Of a stretch of 64,000 nucleotides of DNA, positions 35,308 to 44,444 are shown in pieces (position 1 is the first letter of the stretch; each line of letters opens with the position of its first letter). The notes below the pieces were generated by a model, which saw only the letters and a program-made list of their open reading frames with translations, made no database searches and had not been told where the DNA came from. Made by a program: the position numbers and the translations under genes. The stretch comes from Trichococcus collinsii. GTDB lineage: Bacteria; Bacillota; Bacilli; Lactobacillales; Aerococcaceae. The stretch is taken from positions 62,001 through 126,000 of the forward strand of contig NZ_FNQH01000001.1 in NCBI RefSeq assembly GCF_900107505.1. Reading direction: 5' to 3'.

Positions 35308-35865
35308 ATGCAATGGCCATTAAAAGAATTACAAGAACATCGTGGTGAACCGTACTATTTCTCTCGGATGATAGACCGGGAAAGTTCATTGATGCAAAGA
35401 AATAATGAAATCAAAGCAGTGTCGCCGATTAAGGCGGAAGGTTTCTTATTATACGAAAATCATTCTGTGCTTGCCAATTTCCGAATCGATTTAACGATTA
35501 CCCTGCCTTCGTCAAGGTCGTTGGAATTAGTTGATGTACCCTTGCAATTAGCAATCGAAGAAGTGTACACTGAGAGTGAATCGCTCTACCTCGAGCAGGA
35601 TAACCCTGCGGAAGTTGTGTTGCCGCTTGAAGGTGATGAAGTGAATCTAGTCCCCGCTATCGAGGACAACATTCTGCTGAATCTGCCTCTACAAGTCTTC
35701 ACGCCGGAAGAGATGGAGTCTGAGGACATGCCTAGTGGCGCTGAATGGGAAGTTGTTTCCGAAGAATCTTTCGCAAGAAAGAGACAAGAAGAAAAAACCG
35801 ATCAGATCGATCCGCGATTAGCTGGTCTGAAGGCCCTGTTAGAAGACGAAGAAAAAACAGAGTGA
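35308..35865 (+). CDS. yceD: YceD family protein (DUF177, large rRNA accumulation)
   Basis: 185 residues. DUF177/YceD proteins are encoded just before rpmF in most bacteria and are linked to 23S rRNA accumulation. The N-terminal MQWPLKELQEH, the Leu-rich acidic middle and the C-terminal QIDPRLAGLKALLE are the conserved parts; the usual Cys pair found in some homologues is absent. Of two close ATGs, 35308 lies 6 nt from AGGGGTG while 35302 abuts it. Frame extension upstream runs into the promoter and is not real. Confidence 0.9.
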   Translation: MQWPLKELQEHRGEPYYFSRMIDRESSLMQRNNEIKAVSPIKAEGFLLYENHSVLANFRIDLTITLPSSRSLELVDVPLQLAIEEVYTESESLYLEQDNPAEVVLPLEGDEVNLVPAIEDNILLNLPLQVFTPEEMESEDMPSGAEWEVVSEESFARKRQEEKTDQIDPRLAGLKALLEDEEKTE

Positions 35866-35925
35866 AATTTTTGACGCTGATCTTTTTAAATAAATACAGC
35901 GATTAATACAGGGAGGTGTAAGGAA

Positions 35926-36105
35926 ATGGCAGTACCTAAAAGAAGAACATCTAAAGCAAGAAAAGCAAAAAGACGTACGCACTTCAAGTTATCAATTCCA
36001 GGCTTGAACGCATGCCCTAACTGTGGCGAATTGAAAAAGAGCCACCACGTTTGTGCATCATGCGGTCACTATGATGGAGAAGTAGTTATCGAAAAACAAA
36101 GCTAA
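35926..36105 (+). CDS. rpmF: 50S ribosomal protein L32 (bL32)
   Basis: 59 residues. Starts [19 protein letters not shown], the invariant bL32 N-terminus, and keeps the zinc ribbon CPNCG...CASCG, so this is the zinc-binding (C+) form. GGGAGGTG ribosome site upstream, about 60 nt after yceD. Too short for most open-frame scans but unmistakable. Confidence 0.98.
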   Translation: MAVPKRRTSKARKAKRRTHFKLSIPGLNACPNCGELKKSHHVCASCGHYDGEVVIEKQS

Positions 36106-36129
36106 TCATGAAATGCCATCCGCAATTCC

Positions 36130-36164
36130 AGTCAGCAGAATGAATTTTCTGCTGGCTTTTTTTG
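36130..36164 (+). terminator. Terminator after rpmF
   Basis: AGTCAGCAGAA / TTCTGCTGGCT followed by seven T. Confidence 0.9.
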
Positions 36165-36255
36165 TTCTCATTTTTCAAGGAGGCATAATTTTCCGGAATG
36201 AGGTAAAATGTATTTATGCGGCATGGACGCTATATTTTCGCAAAGGAGCGTTGGA

Positions 36256-36633
36256 ATGCAAAACTTCCACTATTTTGAAATTCTGTTGTATGTTTTTCCG
36301 ATTTTAGAAATCATTCTGATCAATAAATTTTTTAGGCAGTATCTCAGGTACAAACAGATTATCCAATTGACGGTTGCGGACGTCGTATTGCCGTTTTTGT
36401 TTGTAGGCATCCATCTGCTGAGTGTCTACAGTTTGACTTATTCGCTGTTGCCGCACTTTTTGCTGGCGGCCTGTGTCGTCGGTCTGCTGCAGACACTGTA
36501 TTTCGACAAACGCAAAAAAATCCATCAGCCGAAGCGGTTCTATCGTTATTTCATAAAAATACTGTTTTTGATGGCGCTGCTTTTTTATTACATGTTGGTG
36601 CTGTTGCGAATTTATTTCCTTGTAAGAGGGTAG
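36256..36633 (+). CDS. DUF3397 family membrane protein
   Basis: 125 residues with four hydrophobic segments (about residues 6-24, 40-58, 62-82, 102-122) separated by a basic loop DKRKKIHQPKRFYRYF. The pattern is that of DUF3397, a family of unknown function that often sits near mraZ in Firmicutes, as here. AAAGGAGCG lies 6 nt before the ATG; upstream in-frame codons lack a site. Confidence 0.78.
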   Translation: MQNFHYFEILLYVFPILEIILINKFFRQYLRYKQIIQLTVADVVLPFLFVGIHLLSVYSLTYSLLPHFLLAACVVGLLQTLYFDKRKKIHQPKRFYRYFIKILFLMALLFYYMLVLLRIYFLVRG

Positions 36634-36666
36634 TCCGAAAATTGAAGAATGAGGTGGCACGAAATC

Positions 36667-37710
36667 ATGAAAGTATTATTGTACTCTGAAGGCATGAAAT
36701 ACATCGGGAAATCCGGTTTAGGCAGAGCCATCGAGCACCAGAAAAAAGCTCTCACACTGGAAGGAATATCTTTTACGACAGATTACAGAGATGATTTTGA
36801 TCTGATGCACATCAATACCTACTTCGGGCAATCTTATCGTCTGTTGCATAAAGTCAAAAAGCAGGGGAAACCAATCGTTTATCATGCCCACTCAACAAAG
36901 GAGGACTTCCAGAATTCTTTCATCTTCTCCAATGCGGCTGCGCCTTTGTTCAGCAAGTGGATTCTGCACTGCTATAGCCATGGTGATGTTGTCTTGACGC
37001 CAACACCTTATTCCAAAAAATTGTTGCAGCAGGCGGGGCTGGAACAACCAATCATACCGATTTCGAATGGAATCGATTTGTCGTTTTACCAAGCGACTGC
37101 GGAAATGGGGAAATCTTTCCGCCAGAAATATGGGTATAAAGCAGCAGACAAGGTCGTTATGTCGGTCGGCCTTTACATCAAGCGGAAAGGGATTCTTGAT
37201 TTTGTCGCTTTAGCCAAAGCGATGCCCGCTTACCAGTTCATCTGGTTTGGATACTTGAACCTCCATCAAGTTCCGCGCGAAATACGTGAAGCGGTAGAGA
37301 CAAAATTGCCCAATCTGCAATTTGCCGGTTATGTGGCTCCTGATGAGCTCCGGAACGCATACTGTGGTGCTGATTTGTTTTTCTTTCCAACTTACGAAGA
37401 AACGGAAGGAATCGTCCTTCTGGAGGCACTCGCCATGGGGCAGGAGATCCTGATTCGGGATATACCGATTTATGAGGACGATTTCGTCGATGGCAAACAC
37501 GTCTACAAAGGCAAAACGAATGATGATTTCCGAAGGCTGATCAGTGGCATTCTGGAAGGGGACCTGCCTTCTTTGAAGGCTGCAGGCCAGGATCATGTAC
37601 GCCAGAAAGACCTCAGCTACATCGGTTCGGAATTGAGAAGTGCTTACGAAACTGCGATCCAGTTGAATAAGTCCGACAAAAGCCCCATCTCGGTCCCACA
37701 AACAAAATGA
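36667..37710 (+). CDS. Glycosyltransferase family 4, CpoA/LafB-like (glycolipid second sugar)
   Basis: 347 residues, GT-B fold. MKVLLYSEGMKYIGKSGLGR, HAHSTKEDFQNSFIFSN, TPTPYSKKLL and the nucleotide-sugar motif TYEETEGIVLLEALAMG resemble the pneumococcal CpoA and Listeria LafB group, which add a second sugar to monoglucosyl-diacylglycerol. GAGGTGG is about 11 nt from the chosen ATG; a slightly longer frame begins earlier without a ribosome site. Its proposed partner is the enzyme at 21693. It lies just before the mraZ cluster, so envelope genes are grouped. Confidence 0.82.
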   Translation: MKVLLYSEGMKYIGKSGLGRAIEHQKKALTLEGISFTTDYRDDFDLMHINTYFGQSYRLLHKVKKQGKPIVYHAHSTKEDFQNSFIFSNAAAPLFSKWILHCYSHGDVVLTPTPYSKKLLQQAGLEQPIIPISNGIDLSFYQATAEMGKSFRQKYGYKAADKVVMSVGLYIKRKGILDFVALAKAMPAYQFIWFGYLNLHQVPREIREAVETKLPNLQFAGYVAPDELRNAYCGADLFFFPTYEETEGIVLLEALAMGQEILIRDIPIYEDDFVDGKHVYKGKTNDDFRRLISGILEGDLPSLKAAGQDHVRQKDLSYIGSELRSAYETAIQLNKSDKSPISVPQTK

Positions 37711-37838
37711 TGTTTTGTGGGGAAAATCCCCACATTCGTTAAAATTTTCGGAAACGGCCGGTCCGAACTTAGCTTTATCTGCGTGGCACTGGTGGTGTCC
37801 CATCCTTGCACCGAGCAAAATGATAGATGATAACTGAA

Positions 37839-37884
37839 AACAAATTGATTTCGATTATTTGTCGAAATCAATTTGTTTTTTTTA
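37839..37884 (+). terminator. Terminator upstream of mraZ
   Basis: Perfect 16-bp stem AACAAATTGATTTCGA / TCGAAATCAATTTGTT with T run; ends the preceding transcript. Confidence 0.9.
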
Positions 37885-37901
37885 TGAATTGTTCGGGAAA
37901 A

Positions 37902-37927
37902 TGTGGTAGAAAGTGGGGGGATGTGGT
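37902..37927 (+). promoter_or_regulatory. MraZ operator: three GTGG repeats at 10-bp spacing
   Basis: GTGG occurs at 37903, 37913 and 37923, one helical turn apart, 40-65 bp before the mraZ start. MraZ is known to bind short GTGG/TGGG direct repeats upstream of its own operon, so autoregulation is expected. No clear -35/-10 pair is seen nearby. Confidence 0.75.
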
Positions 37928-37966
37928 AGACTGAAAACATATTTGAAGGTGGGGGCGAGTGTCTTT

Positions 37967-38398
37967 ATGTTGATGGGCGAATTCAAACACAATGTAGATG
38001 CTAAAGGCAGATTGATCATGCCCGCAAAATTCCGTGAAGAATTAGGTGATACGTTCATCATCACCCGTGGATTGGACGGCTGTTTGTTCGGCTATCCGTT
38101 AAGCCAATGGGAGCTGCTCCAAGAGAAATTAAAACAGTTACCCCTTGCCAAAAAAGATGCGCGTGCCTTTACCCGTTTTTTCTATTCAGCCGCTATGGAA
38201 GCTGAATTGGATAAACAAGGGCGCATCAATATCCCTCAAACATTATTAGATTATGCGAAAATTGAAAAAGAATGTCGTATTGTCGGAGTAGCCGACCGTA
38301 TTGAAATATGGAGTAACGAGAAGTGGGAAGAATTTGCTGATGAGGCTGCCGAAAACTTCGAAGATATTGCTGAAACGATGATCGACTTTGGATTGTAG
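37967..38398 (+). CDS. mraZ: Transcriptional regulator MraZ
   Basis: 143 residues; two SpoVT/AbrB-like repeats, each with a DxxGR core ([15 protein letters not shown] near residue 10 and [13 protein letters not shown] near 88). First gene of the division and cell wall cluster and its likely autorepressor. The start MLMGEF corresponds to the MFMGE start usual in Firmicutes; the GAAGGTGGGGG site lies a little far (about 14 nt) upstream. rsmH begins 8 nt after the stop. Confidence 0.96.
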   Translation: MLMGEFKHNVDAKGRLIMPAKFREELGDTFIITRGLDGCLFGYPLSQWELLQEKLKQLPLAKKDARAFTRFFYSAAMEAELDKQGRINIPQTLLDYAKIEKECRIVGVADRIEIWSNEKWEEFADEAAENFEDIAETMIDFGL

Positions 38399-38405
38399 GT
38401 GTAAA

Positions 38406-39356
38406 ATGGAAAAATTTGAACATTATAGCGTGTTGTTAAAAGAGTCCATCGATGGTTTGAATATCAAACCAGATGGCATATATGTCGATTGCACTTTAGG
38501 TGGTGCCGGACACAGCAGCGTGATTTTATCAAAATTGAACGAAAATGGGCATCTGTATGCCTTTGACCAAGACCGTATCGCTATTGAAAATGCTGAAGTG
38601 GCGTTGGCGACTTATATCGAAAAAGGCATGGTGACACTCATCAAGGCCAATTTTCGGAATATCAAAGAAGAACTGGAAGACCGTGATGTATTTGGCGTAG
38701 ACGGCATCCTGTACGATTTAGGAGTTTCTTCCCCGCAATTGGACCAAGCAGAACGAGGGTTCAGTTACCGTTATGATGCACCGCTCGACATGCGCATGGA
38801 TCAAGAACAGGAATTGACGGCCCGCGTCATTGTGAATGAGTGGTCTTTTGCTGAGTTAGTGAAGATTTTTTATCGTTATGGCGAAGAAAAATTTTCAAAG
38901 CAGATTGCCCGTAAAATCGAAAAAATCAGAGAAACCCAACCGATCGAGACGACCGGCGAACTGGTCGAAATCATCAAAGACTGTATTCCTGCACCTGCCA
39001 GAAGAAAAGGCGGGCATCCGGCTAAGCGCATTTTCCAAGCTTTGCGTATCGCCGTCAACGACGAATTATCAGCTATTGAAGATTCGATAGAAGATGGCTT
39101 GAAGATGCTGAACGTCGGAGGGCGCATGAGCGTCATTTCCTTCCAATCATTGGAGGATCGGATCGTTAAAGTGCTTTTCAAAGAAGCCAGCTCGAAAGAG
39201 GAAACGTTACCGCTGTTGCCTATTCTACCCGAGGAATATGAAGCGGACTATAAGTTGATCAGTCGAAAACCAATCATGCCCAACGAGGCGGAATTAAGTG
39301 AAAATTCACGTTCTCAAAGTGCAAAATTGCGCGTCATCGAAAGGGTCAAGAAATAA
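38406..39356 (+). CDS. rsmH: 16S rRNA m4C1402 methyltransferase RsmH
   Basis: 316 residues. SAM-dependent methylation of C1402 in 16S rRNA. Motif [11 protein letters not shown] near residue 31, [14 protein letters not shown] near 105, and [19 protein letters not shown] near 200 are the family landmarks. TAGGTG precedes ATG 8 nt after mraZ. Standard second gene of the cluster (mraW). Confidence 0.97.
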   Translation: MEKFEHYSVLLKESIDGLNIKPDGIYVDCTLGGAGHSSVILSKLNENGHLYAFDQDRIAIENAEVALATYIEKGMVTLIKANFRNIKEELEDRDVFGVDGILYDLGVSSPQLDQAERGFSYRYDAPLDMRMDQEQELTARVIVNEWSFAELVKIFYRYGEEKFSKQIARKIEKIRETQPIETTGELVEIIKDCIPAPARRKGGHPAKRIFQALRIAVNDELSAIEDSIEDGLKMLNVGGRMSVISFQSLEDRIVKVLFKEASSKEETLPLLPILPEEYEADYKLISRKPIMPNEAELSENSRSQSAKLRVIERVKK

Positions 39357-39397
39357 CAGGAGCACAGCAGCTCTTTAACTAAGGATCATCAGTCGGA

Positions 39398-39434
39398 AGC
39401 AATGAATTGTGCCTGAACTGCACAATTCATTGCT
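39398..39434 (+). promoter_or_regulatory. Perfect 15-bp hairpin immediately before the ftsL ribosome site
   Basis: AGCAATGAATTGTGC / GCACAATTCATTGCT with a 7-nt loop, abutting GGGGAGGAGAGG. No T run, so not a terminator. Confidence 0.7.
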
Positions 39435-39451
39435 GGGGAGGAGAGGATTAA

Positions 39452-39835
39452 GTGGCATTACCTGAATATAGAGCGGCAATAGCACCACAACCGACGCTGC
39501 CTAAAGAACAGACAGAACCCATAAAAGGCCAACCTGAACCGAAAGGCTACAAGGCCGTTAGAGATAGATATGTCAAACTTGAAAAATTTGCCATCACCCT
39601 CACGCTGTTAAGTGCATTGGTCGTATTACTCTTGTCACTGGCTACACAAGTGACCCTCTCCAATCAGAATAGAGCGTTACAGGACTTACAAAATGATAGC
39701 GTTGCGATCGGTTTAGAAAATCAAAACTTGGAGCAAGAAGTCCAAGAGCTTTCAAGATACGACCGCATCATCGAGATAGCAAAAGAACTTGGTCTGGAAA
39801 TGAATGAAGCAAACGTTAGGAATGTTACGCGATGA
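39452..39835 (+). CDS. ftsL: Cell division protein FtsL
   Basis: 127 residues, bitopic. A cytoplasmic N-terminus of about 48 residues, one membrane helix (FAITLTLLSALVVLLLSLA), then an extracellular coiled coil (NRALQDLQND...ENQNLEQEVQEL) that pairs with DivIC/DivIB. The start is GTG with GGGGAGGAGAGG upstream. The last codons overlap the pbp gene by ATGA. Sequence is weakly conserved in the family; position and topology carry the call. Confidence 0.9.
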   Translation: MALPEYRAAIAPQPTLPKEQTEPIKGQPEPKGYKAVRDRYVKLEKFAITLTLLSALVVLLLSLATQVTLSNQNRALQDLQNDSVAIGLENQNLEQEVQELSRYDRIIEIAKELGLEMNEANVRNVTR

Positions 39836-41991
39836 AAAAAACAGCTAATCCTCAAAAAAACCGAAAAAAAATGACTCGCATCATGGTTGGTTTAACAGGT
39901 TTACTATTTCTTGTATTTATTTTTCGTTTTTCTATGATCATGATCACCAAGAAGGTAAATGGCGAGAATTTAAGCGAGCATGTTAATAACTTATATACCA
40001 GAAGTAGTATCCTTGCCGCAAAAAGAGGTACCATCTATGACATAGGTGGTAATCCCATTGCCTTGGATGCTACTTCTTATTCGTTGGTTGCCGTTTTGAC
40101 CGATGAATGGAGTGAAGATAAAGAAAATCCGAATCATATTGTCGACAAGGAAAAAACTGCTGAAGCTCTGGCACAATATATCAGTATGAGCAAAGAAGAG
40201 ATTCTGACCACTCTGAACCAAGAGGGGTTGAAGCAAGTCGAATTCGGAAGCGCAGGAACCAACCTGAATTATGCGACCAAATCCAGCATTGAAGCGGAAG
40301 AACTTCCGGGGATCACGTTCGAGGAAACACCATCCAGACTTTATCCAAACGGGATTTTTGCGTCCCATCTTGTCGGCTTTGCGCAAAGTTCAGCCAGCGA
40401 AGAAGAAGCGGACACAAACGAAGAGAAGAAATTGGTCGGCATGATGGGAATAGAATCACTGTACGATAATGAGTTGGATGGCAGTGATGGTGAAGTCACC
40501 TATCAAGAAGATTCCAATGGCTACCGGATTCCGGGAACGCAGATTCAGGAAAAGGAGCCCGTTGAAGGGAATAATCTTTATCTGACGCTCGACAGTCGCC
40601 TACAGATCTATCTGGAAAGCTTGATGTCGCAAGTTTATGCAGAGGCTGAACCGGAATCGATGACCGCTATGTTGGTTGATCCGGACACAGGCGCTATCCT
40701 TGCGGCTTCCCAACGTCCCACCTTCAACGCCACAACCAAAGATGGCATTGATTCGCAATGGCAGAATCTGTTGGTGGAGGATACCTACGAACCGGGTTCC
40801 ACTTTCAAAATTTTGACCTTGGCGGCAGCTGTGAACGAGGGGGTATTCAGTCCATTTGCAACATATACTTCCGGTAGTGTGGAAGTGGAAGGAGGAACCA
40901 TCCGTGACTACAATAAGGATGGTTGGGGCAATATCACCTATCTCGAGGGATTGGCCCGTTCAAGTAACGTGGCGTTCGTGAAACTGGTGCAAGCAATGGG
41001 TTACGATGTTTGGGAGTCCTATATGAAGGCATTTGGAATCGGACAATCAACCGAATCGGGACTGGAAAATGAAGCAACCGGGAATTACAGCTATACGTAT
41101 CCGCTGGAAAAGGCGAATACAGCTTTCGGACAAGGGGTAACAGTTACGCCTTTCCAATTGATGCAAGCTTTTACGGCAATCGCAAATGAGGGCACCATGA
41201 TGAAACTGAATTATTTGGATCGTACAGAAGATCCGAATACGGGCAAGGTCACCGTTAACGAACCGGAAGAGGTCGGATCTCCGATCAAGGCGGAAACCGC
41301 TCAGACGGTCCTGACCTATCTGAAAGAAGTCGTCTATAACGAGAATGGATCCGGACAGGCTTATCAGATCGAAGGGACAGAGATCGCTGCCAAAACGGGT
41401 ACGGCGGAAGTGGTGAATTCTGCAACAGGCGCATATTATACTGGTTATTCCAATTATCTTTACTCGGTAGTCGGATTCGCGCCAGCGGATGATCCCAGCT
41501 ATATCTTGTATTTGACAATGAAACGTCCTGCAAACTTGGATAGTCTGAATGGCTCCAAGTATCTGTCGGAAATATTCAATCCATTCATGACAAGGGCAAT
41601 CGAGTACGACAACCTGAATACGGAAGTGACGGGGGACGTCAACCAGGCTTCGATGCCGGAAGTGACAACTTTATCCAAAGATGAAGCTTTGGCGGCACTG
41701 ACTGCTGTCGGATATAATGATACAGCGATCATCGGCAGCGGCAGCCGAATCGTGCAACAATATCCATATGCCGGAACACAAACAATCATGAACCAGAAGA
41801 CGATCCTTATGACAGAAGGGGCTATGACGATGCCGGACGTTTACGGTTGGTCAAAAGACGATGTCCTCAAAGTATCAGAAATCGCAGGCATAAACTTTAC
41901 TTTTGAAGGCGAAGGCTATGTGGTTTTCCAGAGTCTGGAGACGGGATCCATCCTGAACGCTGCCACGGAAGTCAAGATCATTTTGGAGTAA
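39832..41991 (+). CDS. Class B penicillin-binding protein with two PASTA domains (PBP2x/PBP2B type)
   Basis: 719 residues. Septal transpeptidase. A membrane anchor at residues ~15-37, dimerisation domain from RGTIYDIGGNPIA, then the transpeptidase motifs PGSTFK (~322), SSN (~377) and KTGTAE (~521). The C-terminus carries two PASTA repeats (SMPEVTTLSKDEAL and TMPDVYGWSKDDVL), which resemble pneumococcal PBP2x rather than mono-domain PBP2b. Translation is coupled to ftsL. It should work with an FtsW encoded elsewhere. Confidence 0.95.
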   Translation: MKKTANPQKNRKKMTRIMVGLTGLLFLVFIFRFSMIMITKKVNGENLSEHVNNLYTRSSILAAKRGTIYDIGGNPIALDATSYSLVAVLTDEWSEDKENPNHIVDKEKTAEALAQYISMSKEEILTTLNQEGLKQVEFGSAGTNLNYATKSSIEAEELPGITFEETPSRLYPNGIFASHLVGFAQSSASEEEADTNEEKKLVGMMGIESLYDNELDGSDGEVTYQEDSNGYRIPGTQIQEKEPVEGNNLYLTLDSRLQIYLESLMSQVYAEAEPESMTAMLVDPDTGAILAASQRPTFNATTKDGIDSQWQNLLVEDTYEPGSTFKILTLAAAVNEGVFSPFATYTSGSVEVEGGTIRDYNKDGWGNITYLEGLARSSNVAFVKLVQAMGYDVWESYMKAFGIGQSTESGLENEATGNYSYTYPLEKANTAFGQGVTVTPFQLMQAFTAIANEGTMMKLNYLDRTEDPNTGKVTVNEPEEVGSPIKAETAQTVLTYLKEVVYNENGSGQAYQIEGTEIAAKTGTAEVVNSATGAYYTGYSNYLYSVVGFAPADDPSYILYLTMKRPANLDSLNGSKYLSEIFNPFMTRAIEYDNLNTEVTGDVNQASMPEVTTLSKDEALAALTAVGYNDTAIIGSGSRIVQQYPYAGTQTIMNQKTILMTEGAMTMPDVYGWSKDDVLKVSEIAGINFTFEGEGYVVFQSLETGSILNAATEVKIILE

Positions 41992-42056
41992 GCGTTCAGA
42001 AGCAACACTCAAAATATTAATCAAAAAATGTAAAACACCTATTAGGAGGAAATCAT

Positions 42057-43022
42057 ATGCATTGGACAGAAATGCTGTTGCCATTATCGATCAGCTTTGC
42101 CATTACAATCAGCATGATGCCAATTTTTATCGGCTATTTTAAAGTGAAACAATTCGGACAGATCACAAGGGAAGAAGGTCCGAAATGGCATCAAGTGAAA
42201 AGTGGCACACCGACGATGGGCGGAGTCGTATTCATCATCGCTGCAATCCTTACCGTTATCGGGACAGCAATCTGGAAGGATGTGCTCACCGTAAAATTGG
42301 CTATGTTGCTGTTCGTGCTGTTGTTTTTTGCAGCTATCGGCTTTTTGGATGATTTCCTGAAAATATTCAAAAAACAAAATGAAGGGCTGACTTCCAAGCA
42401 GAAATTCGTTTCGCAATTGGTCGGGTCTTTCGTCTTCGTTGCGCTGTTCTTCTTTTCGGGTTCAGATCCTTTGATCACCCTTCCTTTCTTGGGGCAGATC
42501 CAAAACTGGTTCGTGTTCGCTGCATTCACGATTATCTGGATCACAGGTTTTTCGAATGCTGTGAATCTGACCGATGGGTTGGACGGATTGGTTGCCGGCA
42601 CAGCAGGCATCGCCTATACTGCATACGGCATATTGGCATACCGCCAAGGACAATTGGAAGTACTACTGTTTTGTATCGCGATTGTGGGCGGCCTGATCGG
42701 CTTCTTCTTTTTCAACAAAAAACCAGCTAAAATCTTTATGGGCGACGTCGGTTCGTTAGCATTGGGTGCCGGACTCGCCGTTGTTTCCTTGGCGTTGCAT
42801 CTGGAATGGTCTCTGTTGCTGATTGGCCTTGTTTTCGTGATCGAAACGGCCAGCGTCATGCTGCAGGTAGGCTCCTTCAAATTGCGCGGCAAACGCATCT
42901 TCAAGATGTCTCCTATCCATCATCATTTCGAAATGAGTGGCTGGAGCGAATGGCGCGTTGTCCTGACTTTCTGGGCCGTCGGTCTGGTTTCTGCAATCTT
43001 AGCCTTGTGGCTGCTTGTCTAA
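42057..43022 (+). CDS. mraY: Phospho-N-acetylmuramoyl-pentapeptide transferase MraY
   Basis: 321 residues, about ten membrane helices. Makes lipid I from UDP-MurNAc-pentapeptide and undecaprenyl phosphate. Active-site motifs: GTPTMGG near residue 49, FLDDFLK (the paired Asp) near 98, NLTDGLDGL near 174 and the histidines of SPIHHHFE near 290. TAGGAGGAA precedes the ATG. Confidence 0.98.
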   Translation: MHWTEMLLPLSISFAITISMMPIFIGYFKVKQFGQITREEGPKWHQVKSGTPTMGGVVFIIAAILTVIGTAIWKDVLTVKLAMLLFVLLFFAAIGFLDDFLKIFKKQNEGLTSKQKFVSQLVGSFVFVALFFFSGSDPLITLPFLGQIQNWFVFAAFTIIWITGFSNAVNLTDGLDGLVAGTAGIAYTAYGILAYRQGQLEVLLFCIAIVGGLIGFFFFNKKPAKIFMGDVGSLALGAGLAVVSLALHLEWSLLLIGLVFVIETASVMLQVGSFKLRGKRIFKMSPIHHHFEMSGWSEWRVVLTFWAVGLVSAILALWLLV

Positions 43023-43040
43023 GCGAAAGGAGAAAAAGAC

Positions 43041-44429
43041 ATGAAAACAAATAATCGATTTGAAAACAAAAAAGTATTGGTGCTGGGCTTGGCGCTCAGC
43101 GGAATGAATGCGGCCAAACTGCTTCTGGAACTGGGCGCTATGGTCACAGTCAATGACGCAAAGGAATTGAACGACAATCCGGATGCGAAGGAGTTGATTT
43201 CATCCGGAATCAAAGTCATCGCTGGATCCCATCCGATCGAGTTATTGGATGAATCTTTCTCGTTCATGGTCAAGAATCCGGGCATCCCTTACAACAATCC
43301 GATGGTGAAACGTGCTCTTGAATTGGGAATCCCTGTATTGACAGAGGTAGAGTTGGCAGCAGAAATCCTCGAAGGCCGCCTGATCGGTGTGACGGGAACG
43401 AACGGAAAGACCACTACCACGACGATGATCACTGAACTCTTGAATGCAGGCAGGAAAATAGGCAAAGCTTATAAAGCCGGCAATATTGGCGTTCCCGCAT
43501 CCGCAGTGGCGCGGGTAGCGACTGCAGACGACGATGTCGTGATGGAACTGTCCAGCTTCCAATTGATGGGTATCGAAGCGATGCATCCTGCCATAGCCGT
43601 CATCACTAATATCACGGAAGCCCATCTGGATTATCATGGGGACCGCAAAGAATATGTTAAAGCGAAGTGGCGCATAACCGAGAACCAAACCGCGGATGAT
43701 TATCTTGTTTTGAATTGGGATCAAGCGGAATTGCGTGAAATGTCTCAGCTTTCAAAAGCGCAAATCGTTCCTTTTTCACGCACGCAGATTCTGAAGAATG
43801 GCGCCTATGCGTCAGAAGGTTCACTGTATTTCAAGGGCGAAAAAGTGATGGATATTTCCGATTTGAGGGTTCCAGGCGAACACAATGTCGAAAATGCACT
43901 TGCTGCAATCGCTGTAGCGAAACTGTCAGGTGTATCCAATGATGCCATCATATCAGCCTTCCACCGTTTTTATGGCGTAGAGCACCGGATCCAATTCGTA
44001 GCCGAGCTCAACGGAAGAAAATTCTACAATGACTCGAAAGCGACCAACATCCTAGCAACCAAAACTGCTCTGAGCAGTTTCCGGGCACCAATCATCCTCT
44101 TGGCGGGAGGATTGGACCGCGGGAATACCTTCGATGAGCTCGTTCCCTTTCTTGAAAACGTGAAAACGCTGATCGTCTTCGGGGAAACTGCCGAGAAACT
44201 CAAGGATGCGGGAGAAAAAGCCGGCATCAAAGAAATCGTCGGGACGGATGATGTCGCCAGTGCGGTTCCGATCAGTTACCAGTACAGCGAAGAAGGCGAC
44301 ACGATTCTGTTATCTCCGGCCTGCGCGAGTTGGGATCAGTACAAAAATTTTGAAGTGCGTGGCAAAACATTCACCGATGCTGTCCATTCCTTGGTCAAAG
44401 CCACGAGTGAGGAGGAAGGTTCTTTCTAG
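43041..44429 (+). CDS. murD: UDP-N-acetylmuramoylalanine-D-glutamate ligase
   Basis: 462 residues. Adds D-Glu in peptidoglycan precursor synthesis. N-terminal Rossmann-like domain (KVLVLGLALSGMNAAK), ATP site GVTGTNGKTTTTTM near residue 116, the carbamylated-Lys region and ITEAHLDYHG near 195, and the C-terminal LAGGLDRGNTFDEL. AAAGGAG upstream. The stop codon lies in the loop of a small hairpin leading into murG. Confidence 0.98.
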   Translation: MKTNNRFENKKVLVLGLALSGMNAAKLLLELGAMVTVNDAKELNDNPDAKELISSGIKVIAGSHPIELLDESFSFMVKNPGIPYNNPMVKRALELGIPVLTEVELAAEILEGRLIGVTGTNGKTTTTTMITELLNAGRKIGKAYKAGNIGVPASAVARVATADDDVVMELSSFQLMGIEAMHPAIAVITNITEAHLDYHGDRKEYVKAKWRITENQTADDYLVLNWDQAELREMSQLSKAQIVPFSRTQILKNGAYASEGSLYFKGEKVMDISDLRVPGEHNVENALAAIAVAKLSGVSNDAIISAFHRFYGVEHRIQFVAELNGRKFYNDSKATNILATKTALSSFRAPIILLAGGLDRGNTFDELVPFLENVKTLIVFGETAEKLKDAGEKAGIKEIVGTDDVASAVPISYQYSEEGDTILLSPACASWDQYKNFEVRGKTFTDAVHSLVKATSEEEGSF

Positions 44430-44444
44430 AGAACCTATGTGCAT
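44411..44444 (+). promoter_or_regulatory. murD/murG junction: Shine-Dalgarno separated from murG by a hairpin
   Basis: GGAGGA (44411-44416) is followed by AGGTTCT / AGAACCT (44417-44436), whose six-base loop contains the murD stop TAG. Unfolded, the site is 28 nt from ATG 44445; with the hairpin folded it is 8 nt away. Confidence 0.5.

Noticed and set aside
37695-37733. Riboswitch or attenuator before mraZ
   Set aside because: CCCACAAA/TTTGTGGG and GTGGGGA/TCCCCAC can form alternatively, but there is no T run and they overlap the end of the upstream glycosyltransferase gene; too little to support a call.
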